The translations under genes were made by a program, and so were the position numbers. The notes under the pieces are model-generated. The model ran no database searches and was not told the DNA's origin. It worked only from the letters and a program-made list of their open reading frames with translations. A stretch of DNA of 64,000 bases. Source: QHXW01 sp035297145. Lineage in GTDB: Bacteria > Acidobacteriota > Terriglobia > Bryobacterales > Bryobacteraceae. Shown piece after piece: positions 50,154 to 59,813 of this stretch (positions are counted from its first letter, which is position 1; the number at the start of each line of letters is the position of its first letter). Where the stretch lies: positions 1 to 64,000 of the forward strand of contig DATGZN010000015.1 in assembly GCA_035297145.1 (NCBI GenBank), read 5' to 3'.

Positions 50154-53100
50154 ATGGCTGATGTGCGCCAGCTGCTTGCCGGCTTCGACCCTCTCACTGT
50201 CGAATGGTTCGAGAGGCGATTCTCCGGCCCTACCGAACCACAGATTCTTGGCTGGCCGGAGATCCGCTCCGGCCATGACGTTCTGATCTCGGCGCCGACG
50301 GGATCGGGCAAAACACTCTCGGCTTTTCTCATTTGCCTGGATTCGCTGGTGCGGGCGGCGCGCGAAGGCACGGTGCGGGACGAGACGATCGCGGTTTACG
50401 TTTCCCCGCTTAAAGCGCTCAGTAACGACATCCACAAGAACCTCGAAACGCCGCTGGCGGAGATCACGGCGCTTGCCGCGGAAAAAGGCATTCTGCTGCC
50501 GCCGATCCGCACCGCGGTCCGGACAGGCGACACGCCCATGTGGGAACGCCAGCAGATGGGCAAGCGGCCGCCGCATATTCTGGTCACAACACCCGAGTCG
50601 CTCTACATTCTGCTGACCGCGGAGGGTTCGCGGCGCATGCTCCGGACTACGCGGACCGTGATCGTGGATGAAATCCACGCCATGGCAGACGATAAACGCG
50701 GCTCGCATCTGGCTTTGTCACTGGCGCGGCTGGATGCGCTGGTTGAAGGTCCGCGACCGCAGCGCGTCGGGCTTTCGGCGACAGTCAAACCGATTGAGGA
50801 AGTGGCGCAGTTCCTGAGCGAGGGGGCGCGGATCATTCAAGTCGGCCATCGTCGCGCCATGGAGCTGGCGGTCGAAGTGCCGAAGGATGAGTTGGGCGCG
50901 GTCGCTACCAATGAGATGTGGGCGGAGATTTACGACCGCGTGGCTGACTTAATCCGAGCCAATCGCACGACGCTGGTATTCGTCAACACAAGGCGGCTAG
51001 CGGAGCGCGTGTCGCATGCGCTGTCCGAGCGGCTGGGCGAAAACGCGGTACTGCCGCATCACGGCAGCCTTTCGCGGGCGCTGCGTTTCGAGGCGGAAGG
51101 GCGGCTGAAGCGCGGTGAGCTGCGGGCAGTGGTGGCGACGGCTTCACTCGAGCTGGGAATCGACATCGGCACGGTGGATCTGGTTTGCCAGATCGGCTCG
51201 CCGAGATCCATTGCGGTGGCGCTGCAACGCATCGGGCGCTCGGGCCATTGGGTAGGGGCGATGCCCAAGGGCCATATTTTCGCCACCACGCGCGATGAGC
51301 TTGTCGAGTGTGCGGCGGTGGTGCGCGCGATTCGCGCGGGAGAGCTGGATCGTCTCGATATTCCGCATGGTCCGCTGGATATTCTGGCCCAACAGATCGT
51401 AGCTACGGCGGCAACCGGGGACTGGCGCGAGGATGATCTATTCGAGATGGTGCGCGGCACGTACTCGTATCGCCATCTAAATCGCGCTGACTTCGACGCA
51501 GTGATTACGATGCTTTCGGATGGCATTGCCACGCAGCGCGGGCGCAGTGGGACGTATCTGCACCGCGACCAGATCAACGGGCGCGTGCGTGGCCGGCGAG
51601 GGGCGCGGCTGGCGGCGATCACCTCCGGCGGTGCGATCCCGGAGAATGCCAACTATCTTGTAGTGGCAGAGCCGGAGGGTACGACGGTTGGAACCGTCGA
51701 TGAAGACTTCGCCGTGGAGAGCATGGCGGGCGATGTGTTCCTGCTTGGTACCACATCGTGGCGGATCCGGCGCGTGGAAGCAGGACGCGTACGGGTGGAG
51801 GATGCGCACGGGGCCGCGCCATCGATTCCTTTCTGGAATGGGGAAGCGCCGGGACGCACGGATGAGCTATCCCGTGAAATATCGCGTCTGCGCGAAGATA
51901 TCGCGGCACGCCCGCGGGATGCAGCGATAGACCTATTGATGCAGGATTGCGCAGTGGATCGCCGCGGCGCGGAACAGGCAGTGGACTACGTAGTCGTGGG
52001 CAAAGCTGTGCTGGGTGCGATGCCCACGCACGCAACGGTGGTGGCCGAGCGTTTCTTCGATGAGGCGGGGGGTATGCAGCTTGTCCTGCACGCGCCCTTT
52101 GGTTCGCGCGTCAATCGGGCCTGGGGCCTGGCGTTGCGCAAGCGCTTCTGCCGTTCATTCAATTTCGAGCTGCAAGCCGCGGCGACGGATAACGGGATCG
52201 TCATTTCACTCAGCGAGCAGCATTCCTTTCCGCTGGAAGTTGTATTCGACTTTCTGCGATCGGCTAGCGTTGAGCACTTGCTGACGCAGGCTCTGCTGGC
52301 GGCGCCGATGTTCACCGCACGCTGGCGCTGGAATGCGACGCGGGCCCTTGCGGTGCTGCGCTTCAACGGTGGGAACAAGGTGCCGCCGCCGATCCAGCGC
52401 ATGCGCTCCGACGATTTGCTCGCTTCGGTTTTTCCCGATCAGGCCGGCTGCCCTGAAAATCTAACGTGCGAAGTCCGCATTCCCGATCATCCGCTGGTGA
52501 ACGAAACCATCGCCAACTGTCTGCATGAAGCCATGGACCTGGAAGGTCTCAAGCGATTGCTGGATGGTATTGCCGAAGGATCGATCCGCACGGTTGCCAT
52601 CGAGACGCCCGAAGCGTCGCCGTTTTCGCACGAGATTCTCAACTCCAATCCGTACGCCTATCTTGATGATGCTCCGCTCGAAGAGCGCCGGGCGCGGGCA
52701 GTGCAGATGCGGCGGACGCTGCCGGATCTGGCGGAAGGTATGGGGGCGCTGGATGCCTCGGCGATTGCCCAGGTGGCGGCGGAATCGTGGCCCGCGGTGC
52801 GCGACGGCGACGAGCTGCACGACGCGCTGCTCACTCTCATTACCTTGCCGCAGGCGCAGGAGTGGCAGGAGTGGTTCGATGAGCTGAGCGCTGCAAATCG
52901 CGTCATCGCTATCAAACATGACGGTGCTGAACTTTGGGCTGCGGCGGAGCGGGCGGGAATGGCGAGGGCGTCTCATTTTGGCACGGGCGATGAGCAGCAA
53001 ACTGCTGTGACGGAAACGCTGCGCGGCTGGCTCGATTCGATGGGCCCAACGACGGCGGCGGCGCTGGCGGAGCGGCTGGCCCTGCGTCGGGAGTTCGTAG

Positions 53101-54281
53101 ATGCCGGGCTCGCGCAGCTCGAACGAGAAGGGCAGATACTGCGCGGCCGCTTCACGCCCGAGAACCCGTCCGGGGAGATCGAATGGTGCAATCGCCGGGT
53201 GCTGGCGCGCATTCACCGGCTGACGATCAATCGCTTGCGCCGGGAAATCGAACCGGTCTCGACTGCTGACTTCATGCGGTTCCTGTTCCGCTGGCAGCAC
53301 CTGGCCCCGGGAAGCCAGTTGCACGGTTCGGATGGCGCGCTACAAATTATCCGGCAGCTTCAGGGATATGAGATTTCGGCGGCGGCGTGGGAATCGCAGA
53401 TTCTGCCGCGGCGCATCGCGCGGTATTCGCCTGACCTACTGGATCAGCTTTGTCTCTCGGGCGAAGTGGTTTGGGGGCGGCTCTCACCGCATCCGGCATT
53501 CGAGCGGCCTGACCCTGGACGTGTGCGTCCTACGCGCGTAGCTCCCATTGCGATTTTTCTGCGCGAAGATGCCGAATGGCTGCTGCCGGGCGGGCGTGAG
53601 GAGGGCGCGACTATCGAGGATTCACTTTCGCATGCGGCGCGCGAGGTGCTCGGCGCATTGCGCCAACGTGGTGCGTCATTCTTCCCGGACCTAACGCGTG
53701 CTACCGGGCGGCTTTCGAGCGAAGTCGAAGATGGTCTTTGGGAGCTGGTGGCGGCGGGATTGGTGACGGCCGACGGTTTCGAGAATCTGCGGTCTCTGGT
53801 CGATCCCAAGCGCCGGCGTGGCGAAGGAAAGGGCCGGAGCGCACGGCCACGGCACGCTGCGGGTAGGTGGGCGCTGTTGCGGACGGCTGCGCCGGCCGCA
53901 TCCACTTCGCATGAGGCTTTTGCCAACCAGTTGCTGTTGCGCTGGGGTGTGGTGTTCCGGGACCTGTTGGCACGCGAAACCCTGGCGCCGGCCTGGCGCG
54001 ATTTACTGATCGTGTTGCGGCGAATGGAGGCACGCGGCGAGGTGCGTGGCGGCCGGTTCGTCGCGGGCCTGGTGGGCGAGCAGTTCGCGCGAAGCGAAGC
54101 GATCGATCTGTTGCGGGGGCTGCGTCGGTCGGAGGAATCCACGGAAGCGTTGAGCGTGGCGACGGCGGATCCTTTGAATCTGGCGGGGATTATTCTGCCT
54201 GGGCCGCGGGTGAGCGCGTTGGCGGGGGGAATGGTGGACTTGGTGGGGTCGAGGGAGCTAGTGGCGGCGGGCGTGGAATAG
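50154..54281 (+). CDS. Lhr-family ATP-dependent helicase
   Basis: The 1375-residue SF2 helicase has Walker A APTGSGKT (47-54), the Ia motif PLKALSNDIHKNL, DEIH (172-175), SAT in GLSATVKPIEE and motif IV-VI blocks (VFVNTRRLAERVSHAL, HHGSLSRALR, VATASLELGIDIGTVDLVCQ, ALQRIGRSGHW). A winged-helix and beta-barrel core follows and then a long C-terminal domain, as in bacterial long Lhr. Lhr is a 3'-to-5' DNA/RNA helicase of repair. The predicted start ATG 50154 follows TGGAAG. The length fits the Lhr-C fusion form. Confidence 0.96.
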   Translation: MADVRQLLAGFDPLTVEWFERRFSGPTEPQILGWPEIRSGHDVLISAPTGSGKTLSAFLICLDSLVRAAREGTVRDETIAVYVSPLKALSNDIHKNLETPLAEITALAAEKGILLPPIRTAVRTGDTPMWERQQMGKRPPHILVTTPESLYILLTAEGSRRMLRTTRTVIVDEIHAMADDKRGSHLALSLARLDALVEGPRPQRVGLSATVKPIEEVAQFLSEGARIIQVGHRRAMELAVEVPKDELGAVATNEMWAEIYDRVADLIRANRTTLVFVNTRRLAERVSHALSERLGENAVLPHHGSLSRALRFEAEGRLKRGELRAVVATASLELGIDIGTVDLVCQIGSPRSIAVALQRIGRSGHWVGAMPKGHIFATTRDELVECAAVVRAIRAGELDRLDIPHGPLDILAQQIVATAATGDWREDDLFEMVRGTYSYRHLNRADFDAVITMLSDGIATQRGRSGTYLHRDQINGRVRGRRGARLAAITSGGAIPENANYLVVAEPEGTTVGTVDEDFAVESMAGDVFLLGTTSWRIRRVEAGRVRVEDAHGAAPSIPFWNGEAPGRTDELSREISRLREDIAARPRDAAIDLLMQDCAVDRRGAEQAVDYVVVGKAVLGAMPTHATVVAERFFDEAGGMQLVLHAPFGSRVNRAWGLALRKRFCRSFNFELQAAATDNGIVISLSEQHSFPLEVVFDFLRSASVEHLLTQALLAAPMFTARWRWNATRALAVLRFNGGNKVPPPIQRMRSDDLLASVFPDQAGCPENLTCEVRIPDHPLVNETIANCLHEAMDLEGLKRLLDGIAEGSIRTVAIETPEASPFSHEILNSNPYAYLDDAPLEERRARAVQMRRTLPDLAEGMGALDASAIAQVAAESWPAVRDGDELHDALLTLITLPQAQEWQEWFDELSAANRVIAIKHDGAELWAAAERAGMARASHFGTGDEQQTAVTETLRGWLDSMGPTTAAALAERLALRREFVDAGLAQLEREGQILRGRFTPENPSGEIEWCNRRVLARIHRLTINRLRREIEPVSTADFMRFLFRWQHLAPGSQLHGSDGALQIIRQLQGYEISAAAWESQILPRRIARYSPDLLDQLCLSGEVVWGRLSPHPAFERPDPGRVRPTRVAPIAIFLREDAEWLLPGGREEGATIEDSLSHAAREVLGALRQRGASFFPDLTRATGRLSSEVEDGLWELVAAGLVTADGFENLRSLVDPKRRRGEGKGRSARPRHAAGRWALLRTAAPAASTSHEAFANQLLLRWGVVFRDLLARETLAPAWRDLLIVLRRMEARGEVRGGRFVAGLVGEQFARSEAIDLLRGLRRSEESTEALSVATADPLNLAGIILPGPRVSALAGGMVDLVGSRELVAAGVE

Positions 54282-54383
54282 GGATTCCTAACAGCGCTCC
54301 ATGCGCGGCAGATTCGATTAGGCGGTGACAAAATACCGGGCATGGCTATTGATTGTTTGCCGATTGACTACGTCTGAGCTCGC

Positions 54384-55250
54384 ATGAGAGCGTTTTTCGC
54401 GAAGGACGGTTTGAGGAGATTCAAACGCACAATACTGCCGTTTCTCGGCGTCTTTGCCGTCGGCACAGCGCTATTGTGGTGGCCGACCAACTGGTGTTGC
54501 CAGGAGTTCGTCAAAGCCATTCGCGACGCTCTAATGGTCGCCGGAGTGATTGGCCTTTGTATTGAGCTTTGGTCGGCTGATGTGCTTGTTGAGCATACGG
54601 CGGATCAATTATCGGAACAGTTAGTGGGCTATGGACTGCCCAAGGCTGCGCAGGCTGTCATTAAGAGTCTAGTTCACACAAGGCGAGTTTACCGGAACTA
54701 CCGCGTGGTATATCGCATTGAGCGACCCGAGGGATCTGACAGAGTGGCCGTGCACGAGACAGCCTCGTACAAAGTCGTCAACAACGGTTTGGGGCCTGAG
54801 AATTACAAGCCCAAGCTCTTCGAGGAGGGTACGTACAAGCCTGAACTGAAGTCGCTGGAATACCGAGGCAAGCGGTATACTCCAAAACCCGAAATCAACA
54901 AGCGGACGGGCGTCGTGTCATGGGAGCCATCGTGTAATGAGGTTCCAATAGCGGCAAGCGGTGCGAATGAACCGATCGAAGGGTTGTCCTCCGACAAAGT
55001 TTGCGACGTTCGCTGGGAGTATAGGATGGAAATGCCGACTGACTATAGTACGGTTGTGGCTTTCGCTGGGGTCGTTGTGAATCCGGTCGTGGAGGTTTCT
55101 GGGTCGGAGACCCTTGAACTCAGCGCCAGTCAGGACGAAGAGCATGCTTGCACTCATGCGGAAAACGGAGCACTCTGGGAGTACGGACGCGCGTTTGTGG
55201 CGGGTCAGCACACACGCGTGTGGTGGCGGCCTAAGAATATCAGCTCTTAG
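54384..55250 (+). CDS. unrecognised membrane protein, lower GC
   Basis: The 288-residue product has a basic N-terminus, two hydrophobic segments (FLGVFAVGTALLWWP and AIRDALMVAGVIGLCIELW) and a large soluble domain (about 75-288). The soluble part is rich in Tyr, Val and Glu. I know no homologous family. Codon use is visibly less GC-rich than in the flanking genes, and a hairpin element follows directly, which suggests acquisition by transfer. Two-helix membrane anchors with a large cytoplasmic domain are frequent among antiviral effectors, but nothing in the sequence shows such a role. Confidence 0.6.
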   Translation: MRAFFAKDGLRRFKRTILPFLGVFAVGTALLWWPTNWCCQEFVKAIRDALMVAGVIGLCIELWSADVLVEHTADQLSEQLVGYGLPKAAQAVIKSLVHTRRVYRNYRVVYRIERPEGSDRVAVHETASYKVVNNGLGPENYKPKLFEEGTYKPELKSLEYRGKRYTPKPEINKRTGVVSWEPSCNEVPIAASGANEPIEGLSSDKVCDVRWEYRMEMPTDYSTVVAFAGVVVNPVVEVSGSETLELSASQDEEHACTHAENGALWEYGRAFVAGQHTRVWWRPKNISS

Positions 55251-55278
55251 TCTCGCGTCCGATCGCTGATTGGAGTGG

Positions 55279-55369
55279 CAATTCGGGGACAGGCAACGAA
55301 ATTCCGAATCGGAGAGCCTGCCGTTTCGTGATTGCTTCCGCTGGAATTTCGAAGCCAGTCCCCGAATTG
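55279..55369. repeat. 91-bp palindromic (REP/MITE-like) element
   Basis: The outer 27 bases at each end are inverted repeats with 24 of 27 positions matching: the left arm starts CAATTCGGGGAC and the right arm ends GTCCCCGAATTG. About 37 bases of unpaired sequence remain in the middle. It stands in a gene-free gap of 265 bases, and the rest of that gap shows nothing I can support. It could fold into one long hairpin. Confidence 0.75.
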
Positions 55370-55515
55370 CGTCGTGTGCAACCCTGGGAGATCATCGCAT
55401 CTCGGAAACCACTCCCTCTGGTCGTGGCTCGGTAAGCAGCTGTAAAGTGCGGAATACCAGTTTTGCTCTTGGCGCAACGGAACGTGCACCCGTGGGCGTA
55501 GAATAGGCAACTCCT

Positions 55516-56898
55516 ATGACCTGCTGGAAAAGAAAGGCCGGGCATGCCCGGCCCCTACGACACGTTGCGTGTTTGTTGATTGCGCCGCTGTGCATGGCGG
55601 CGGATTACAAGGCGGGCGTGGGCCGCATCATCATCACGCCGGACAAGCCTATTTATATGTCCGGTTACGCCGGCCGCAATCATCCTTCGGAGGGCGTGAT
55701 CCACGATTTGTGGGCCAAGGCGCTGGCGATTGAAGATGCGAAAAACGAGCGGGTGGTTATCGTCACGACCGATCTGATCGGGCTGCCGCGCAGCATCGCC
55801 GACATTGTCGCCGCACGCGTCGAGAAGCAGTACGGGATTGATCGCGCGCAACTGGTGCTCAACTCGTCGCACACGCATACAGGACCGCTCATCCGGCACA
55901 ATCTGGAAAACATGTTCGAACTGGGGCCGGAAGACAACCAGGTGGTCACCGACTACGCGGCCATGCTGACGGAGAAACTCGTAGGGGTGGTCGGTTCGGC
56001 TTTGAGCGACCTCGCCCCCGCGAATTTGTGGTTCGGCAATGGCCGCTCGACCTTTGCGATTAACCGCCGCCAGAAGACACCGAAGGGAGTGATCATTGGT
56101 GAAAATCCGGAAGGCCCAACGGATCCTGACGTGCCGGTGTTGAGAGTCACCGGGGCAGACGGAAAGCTGCGCGCGGTGCTTTTCGGCTATGCCTGCCATA
56201 ACACGACGCTCACGGGCCAGTTCTATCGGATCAGCGGCGACTACGCCGGGTTTGCGCAGATCGCAATCGAGGAGACGAACCCGGGTGCGACCGCCATGTT
56301 CATGATGCTCTGCGGCGCCGATCAGAACCCGCATCCACGAAGCAGTCTGGAGTTGGCACAGCAGCACGGCAAAGATCTGGCCACGGAAGTCAATCGCGTG
56401 CTTGGTGAGAAGCTCGCTCGCGTGCACGGGTCGGTGCACGGGGCGTTTCAAGTTGTGGAACTGGGATTTGCGCCTAAATCGCGGGAAGACTTCGAAGGAC
56501 GACTGAAAGAGACCAACGTGCATCGCGTGCGGCATGCCAAGGGCATGCTGCGCCTGTACGATGACGGAAATCCCATCCGGCGCTATCCGTATCCGGTGCA
56601 GGCGATCCAGTTTGGCAAAGATCTGACGCTGGTGGCGCTGGGCGGCGAAGTGGTGGTGGATTACGTTCTGCGCATTAAGCGCGAATACGGATCGAAGGGA
56701 ATCATCGTGGCCGGCTACTCCAACGACGTGATGTCGTATATACCGTCGCTTCGTGTGCTCAAAGAGGGCGGCTACGAGGCGGATGACAGCATGATCTACT
56801 ACGGCTTGCCGGGGCCGTATGACGAGGAAGTGGAAGACCACATCATGAATACGGTTCATCAAGTGATGAAGCGGGTGGGCAGGGCGGCGGTGCAATAA
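55516..56898 (+). CDS. secreted neutral/alkaline ceramidase-like protein
   Basis: The 460-residue product has a signal peptide with KRKAGHARPLRH as its basic part and VACLLIAPLCMAA as core. The neutral-ceramidase N-terminal fold follows: GVGRIIITPDKPIYMSGYAG, HDLWAKALAIEDAKNERVVI, the zinc motif NSSHTHTGP, a second metal region FGYACHNTTL, GDYAGFAQ and LVALGGEVVVDY. The active-site helix of true ceramidases cannot be confirmed. Alternative starts are TTG 55573 and ATG 55594; no ribosome binding site supports 55516. An 18-base palindrome lies inside the signal-peptide codons. Confidence 0.88.
   Translation: MTCWKRKAGHARPLRHVACLLIAPLCMAADYKAGVGRIIITPDKPIYMSGYAGRNHPSEGVIHDLWAKALAIEDAKNERVVIVTTDLIGLPRSIADIVAARVEKQYGIDRAQLVLNSSHTHTGPLIRHNLENMFELGPEDNQVVTDYAAMLTEKLVGVVGSALSDLAPANLWFGNGRSTFAINRRQKTPKGVIIGENPEGPTDPDVPVLRVTGADGKLRAVLFGYACHNTTLTGQFYRISGDYAGFAQIAIEETNPGATAMFMMLCGADQNPHPRSSLELAQQHGKDLATEVNRVLGEKLARVHGSVHGAFQVVELGFAPKSREDFEGRLKETNVHRVRHAKGMLRLYDDGNPIRRYPYPVQAIQFGKDLTLVALGGEVVVDYVLRIKREYGSKGIIVAGYSNDVMSYIPSLRVLKEGGYEADDSMIYYGLPGPYDEEVEDHIMNTVHQVMKRVGRAAVQ
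55536..55553. repeat. REP-like palindrome within a signal-peptide region
   Basis: GGCCGGGCATGCCCGGCC is a perfect 18-base palindrome followed by CCTACG, the form of repeats often scattered between genes in GC-rich genomes. Here it is translated as AGHARP within the N-terminal part of the ceramidase-like protein. Confidence 0.65.
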
Positions 56899-56905
56899 TA
56901 AGGTG

Positions 56906-57412
56906 ATGGGCACGACTACGCTGGTTTCGGTCGAAGAATACCTGCGGACTAGCTTTCCCGATGCGGATCGCGAATATGTGGACGGCCGTATCGTGGAGCG
57001 CAACGTGGGAGAAGTCGATCACAGCGATGTGCAGAGTTCGTTTCTTCACTACATTCGGACGCACTACAAGAAGCGCGCGTGGGCGGGGGTGGAGGTTCGC
57101 GTTCAGGTAAAAGCAACGCGCTTCCGGATTCCGGATGTCACGGTGGTATTAGGCGAGAAGCCAGCGGAGCGGATCATTCGGACTCCGGCGGTTATTGCGA
57201 TCGAGGTGCTCTCGCCCGACGATCGCGCAGGATATCTCGAGGAGAAAATAGCCGACTATCTGGCCTTTGGTATTCCTTACATCTGGGTGATCAATCCCGA
57301 AACTCATCGCGCATTCGTACACACTCCGCAGGGCAGCCGGGAAGTCAAAGACGGTGTGCTCCGGGCTGAGAGCGTGAACATCGAAGTTCCCCTCAACGAA
57401 ATCTTCGGCTGA
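56906..57412 (+). CDS. Uma2-family (PD-(D/E)XK nuclease-like) protein
   Basis: The 168-residue product reads as the Uma2 fold: VSVEEYLRTSFPDADREYVDG, HSDVQSSFLHYIRTHYKKR, FRIPDVTVV, AIEVLSPDDR and YLEEKIADYLAFGI, then IWVINPETH and the late VEVPL strand. The acidic and Lys residues of the PD-(D/E)XK site are present (Asp in RIPDV, Glu in AIEVLSP, Lys in LEEKI). Family members have no defined function in spite of many copies in cyanobacteria and acidobacteria. ATG 56906 is preferred to GTG 56903 directly before it, with AAGG in front. Confidence 0.92.
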   Translation: MGTTTLVSVEEYLRTSFPDADREYVDGRIVERNVGEVDHSDVQSSFLHYIRTHYKKRAWAGVEVRVQVKATRFRIPDVTVVLGEKPAERIIRTPAVIAIEVLSPDDRAGYLEEKIADYLAFGIPYIWVINPETHRAFVHTPQGSREVKDGVLRAESVNIEVPLNEIFG

Positions 57413-57433
57413 ATCGCGCAGTAGACTGGAAGC

Positions 57434-59803
57434 ATGCGGTTGCTGGCGGGTCTGTTACTTCCCTTGGTGTCCTATGCCGCGACGGGCGGCACGGCGGTGG
57501 ATCGCGGTGTGCGAGGGCTCGAGCTCGACCAGGCCGAGTGCTACCGCGTGCACGATGTCCAGATTAATAAGGACGACGTTCATCTTTATTTCACTGACGG
57601 CTATCTGATCTTCGCCAAGCCTGTAGAGGGAACGCGGATGGCGGCGGTGTTCACCGCGGACGTGGAAGCCGGAGACGGCGAGGTGCTGTTGCTGCCGCCG
57701 GACCGCAGCGAGCGCCGGTCGCTCACGATGTACACGGGGAGCCCGAATCTCGACGAGCACATCACGCTGGCAGTGCTGTTGTTCGGCGATGACACGTATG
57801 CCGAGCTGATGCGGCAGATCACCGCGAACGAGTTCAACCGGCCCAAGCCGGAAATGGGCGCGATGATGGTGGAGCAGTGGACGCAGGTGGTGCGCAATCT
57901 GGCATCGAGCTTCGAAGCGCGCCTGGTGCTGGACCTGCTCACACCGCGCGAGCGCCGCCAGGGCTGTTTCGTCGCTGCCGTACGTGGGAGGCGGCTCGGC
58001 AACTTCGATTTGACTTACGAGCCGCGGTCCGATGAACAGGTGGTCGTGGGGAAAGTGACGTCGCGGGACGATATGACGTTTTTCGATGTGTGGACAAGCT
58101 TCGCGGCGACGCCTTATCGCAAGGGTGTCCGCAAACCGCCGGAAACCGAACTCACGCTTAAGGACTACAGGATTGACGCGACGGTTGAGCCGGATCTTTT
58201 GCTTCGCGTCATCACCAAGGTAAAGGTCACGATGACGCGCGGGGGCGATCGCGCGCTGCCGGTGTATGTGACGCCGGGGATGCATGTTTCGTCGGCGACG
58301 ATCGATGGAGAGCCGGCGGAGGTGCTGCAGCCGGAGTCTCTGCGCTCCAATCTGCTCCGCAACGACGGCAACGATCTGTTCCTGGTGGTGGCGCCACATC
58401 CGCTGGATGCCGGGCGAGACTACGAGCTGGAGTTTCATCATGAGGGCGCGGTGGTGGAGGATGCGGGCAATCACGTCTACTTCGTGGGCGCGCGCGGAAG
58501 CTGGTATCCCAACCTCGACATGCGGTTTGCGCGATACGATCTCACCTTTCGATATCCCAAGGTGTTGGATTTGGTGACGCCGGGTGACATTGTGTCTGAT
58601 ACAACCGAGGGAGACCAGCGCATCACGCGGCGTGTGACGCAGGCACCGATTCGTTTCGCCGGCTTCAACCTCGGGATGTATCAGCGCGCGCACGTCGAAC
58701 GCAGCGGTTTCACGGTGGAGGTGTGCGCGAATCGCGCGGTGGAAGCTGCGCTCGATCCCAAGCTGCGCACCCCGGCGGTGGCACCGCGAGGCCGGAAGCG
58801 TGCTGCTGTAGTTGATCCTCAACCACTGAATCCGACGATCCGGCTGGAGGACCTTGCATGGCAAGTTGCTTCAAGCATGGAATTCATGGCCGCGACATTT
58901 GGGCCGCCGCCGCTCAAGACGCTGGAGGTATCGCCGATTCCGGGTACGTTCGGACAGGGATTTCCGGGGCTGCTGTATCTATCGACGCTTGCGTACTTGC
59001 GGCGCGAGGACGAGCCGGTGGCGCGTCTCGACCGGCGCAGGCAGACTTTCTACATCGACTTGCTCGAGGCCCACGAGGTGGCGCACCAGTGGTGGGGCAA
59101 TGTGGTGAGTCCGGCGGGTTATCGCGACAATTGGCTGATGGAAGCGCTGGCGAACTACTCGGCCTTGCTGTACCTGGAGAAGCGCGATGGCCGCGCCACG
59201 CTGGATGCGGCCTTGGACAACTATCGCCAGGACCTGCTGAAGAAGGACCAGAACGGCCAGACCGCGGAATCAGCCGGGCCCATTGTGCTGGGCGCGCGTT
59301 TGGAGAGTTCGCAATCACCGGTCGCGTGGAACAGCATTACGTATGGAAAAGGCTCGTGGATCCTCCATATGCTGCGCGGGCTCACAGGCGATGAGCGCTT
59401 CCTGGCCATGCTGGGCGAGCTGCGCCGCCGCTATGAGTGGAAAACGATTTCGACCGAGCAGTTCCAACAGCTCGCCGCCGAATTTCTGCCGCCGCACTCA
59501 CCGGATCCAAAACTCGAGACGTTTTTCGAGCAGTGGGTCTACGGCACGGGAATTCCAACCCTTGCGCTGAACTACTCCGTGCACGGCAGGGCTCCCGCAG
59601 TGAAGGTGGCGGGCACGGTTACACAGAGCGACGTGGATCCCGAATTCAGCGTCGCCGTGCCGCTCGATATTGAGTCCGGCGGCACGCGCCAGGTTAAATG
59701 GGTGCGGACGTCGGGCTCACCGGAGACATTCGCCGCGAGCCTGAAACAAGCGCCCGTAAAAGTGGCCCTCGACACATCGAATGTACTGGCGGTGGCCAAG
59801 TAA
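57434..59803 (+). CDS. secreted M1-family metallopeptidase
   Basis: The 789-residue product has a short signal peptide (MRLLAGLLLPLVSYAATG) and a long N-terminal half (about 20-530) with two beta-rich parts. The M1 catalytic domain has the zinc motif HEVAHQWW: His547, Glu548, His551 and, exactly 18 residues later, Glu570 (NWLMEALANY). A YGKGSWILHMLRG catalytic-Tyr region and a helical C-terminus follow. Substrates of such periplasmic M1 enzymes are peptide amino-termini. No canonical GAMEN is visible; a LYLSTLAYL segment occupies its place, as in M1 relatives of Bacteroidota and Acidobacteriota. Confidence 0.93.
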   Translation: MRLLAGLLLPLVSYAATGGTAVDRGVRGLELDQAECYRVHDVQINKDDVHLYFTDGYLIFAKPVEGTRMAAVFTADVEAGDGEVLLLPPDRSERRSLTMYTGSPNLDEHITLAVLLFGDDTYAELMRQITANEFNRPKPEMGAMMVEQWTQVVRNLASSFEARLVLDLLTPRERRQGCFVAAVRGRRLGNFDLTYEPRSDEQVVVGKVTSRDDMTFFDVWTSFAATPYRKGVRKPPETELTLKDYRIDATVEPDLLLRVITKVKVTMTRGGDRALPVYVTPGMHVSSATIDGEPAEVLQPESLRSNLLRNDGNDLFLVVAPHPLDAGRDYELEFHHEGAVVEDAGNHVYFVGARGSWYPNLDMRFARYDLTFRYPKVLDLVTPGDIVSDTTEGDQRITRRVTQAPIRFAGFNLGMYQRAHVERSGFTVEVCANRAVEAALDPKLRTPAVAPRGRKRAAVVDPQPLNPTIRLEDLAWQVASSMEFMAATFGPPPLKTLEVSPIPGTFGQGFPGLLYLSTLAYLRREDEPVARLDRRRQTFYIDLLEAHEVAHQWWGNVVSPAGYRDNWLMEALANYSALLYLEKRDGRATLDAALDNYRQDLLKKDQNGQTAESAGPIVLGARLESSQSPVAWNSITYGKGSWILHMLRGLTGDERFLAMLGELRRRYEWKTISTEQFQQLAAEFLPPHSPDPKLETFFEQWVYGTGIPTLALNYSVHGRAPAVKVAGTVTQSDVDPEFSVAVPLDIESGGTRQVKWVRTSGSPETFAASLKQAPVKVALDTSNVLAVAK

Positions 59804-59813
59804 GCCGCAGGAC

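Noticed and set aside
55555..57003. A 482-codon minus-strand frame across the ceramidase-like gene and the start of the Uma2 gene
   Set aside because: Antisense to two genes with clear family motifs; the translated product is rich in Arg and His with no fold-like pattern.
57455..58864. A 469-codon minus-strand frame opposite the M1 peptidase
   Set aside because: Shadow of the real gene; Arg/His-rich product and no start signals.
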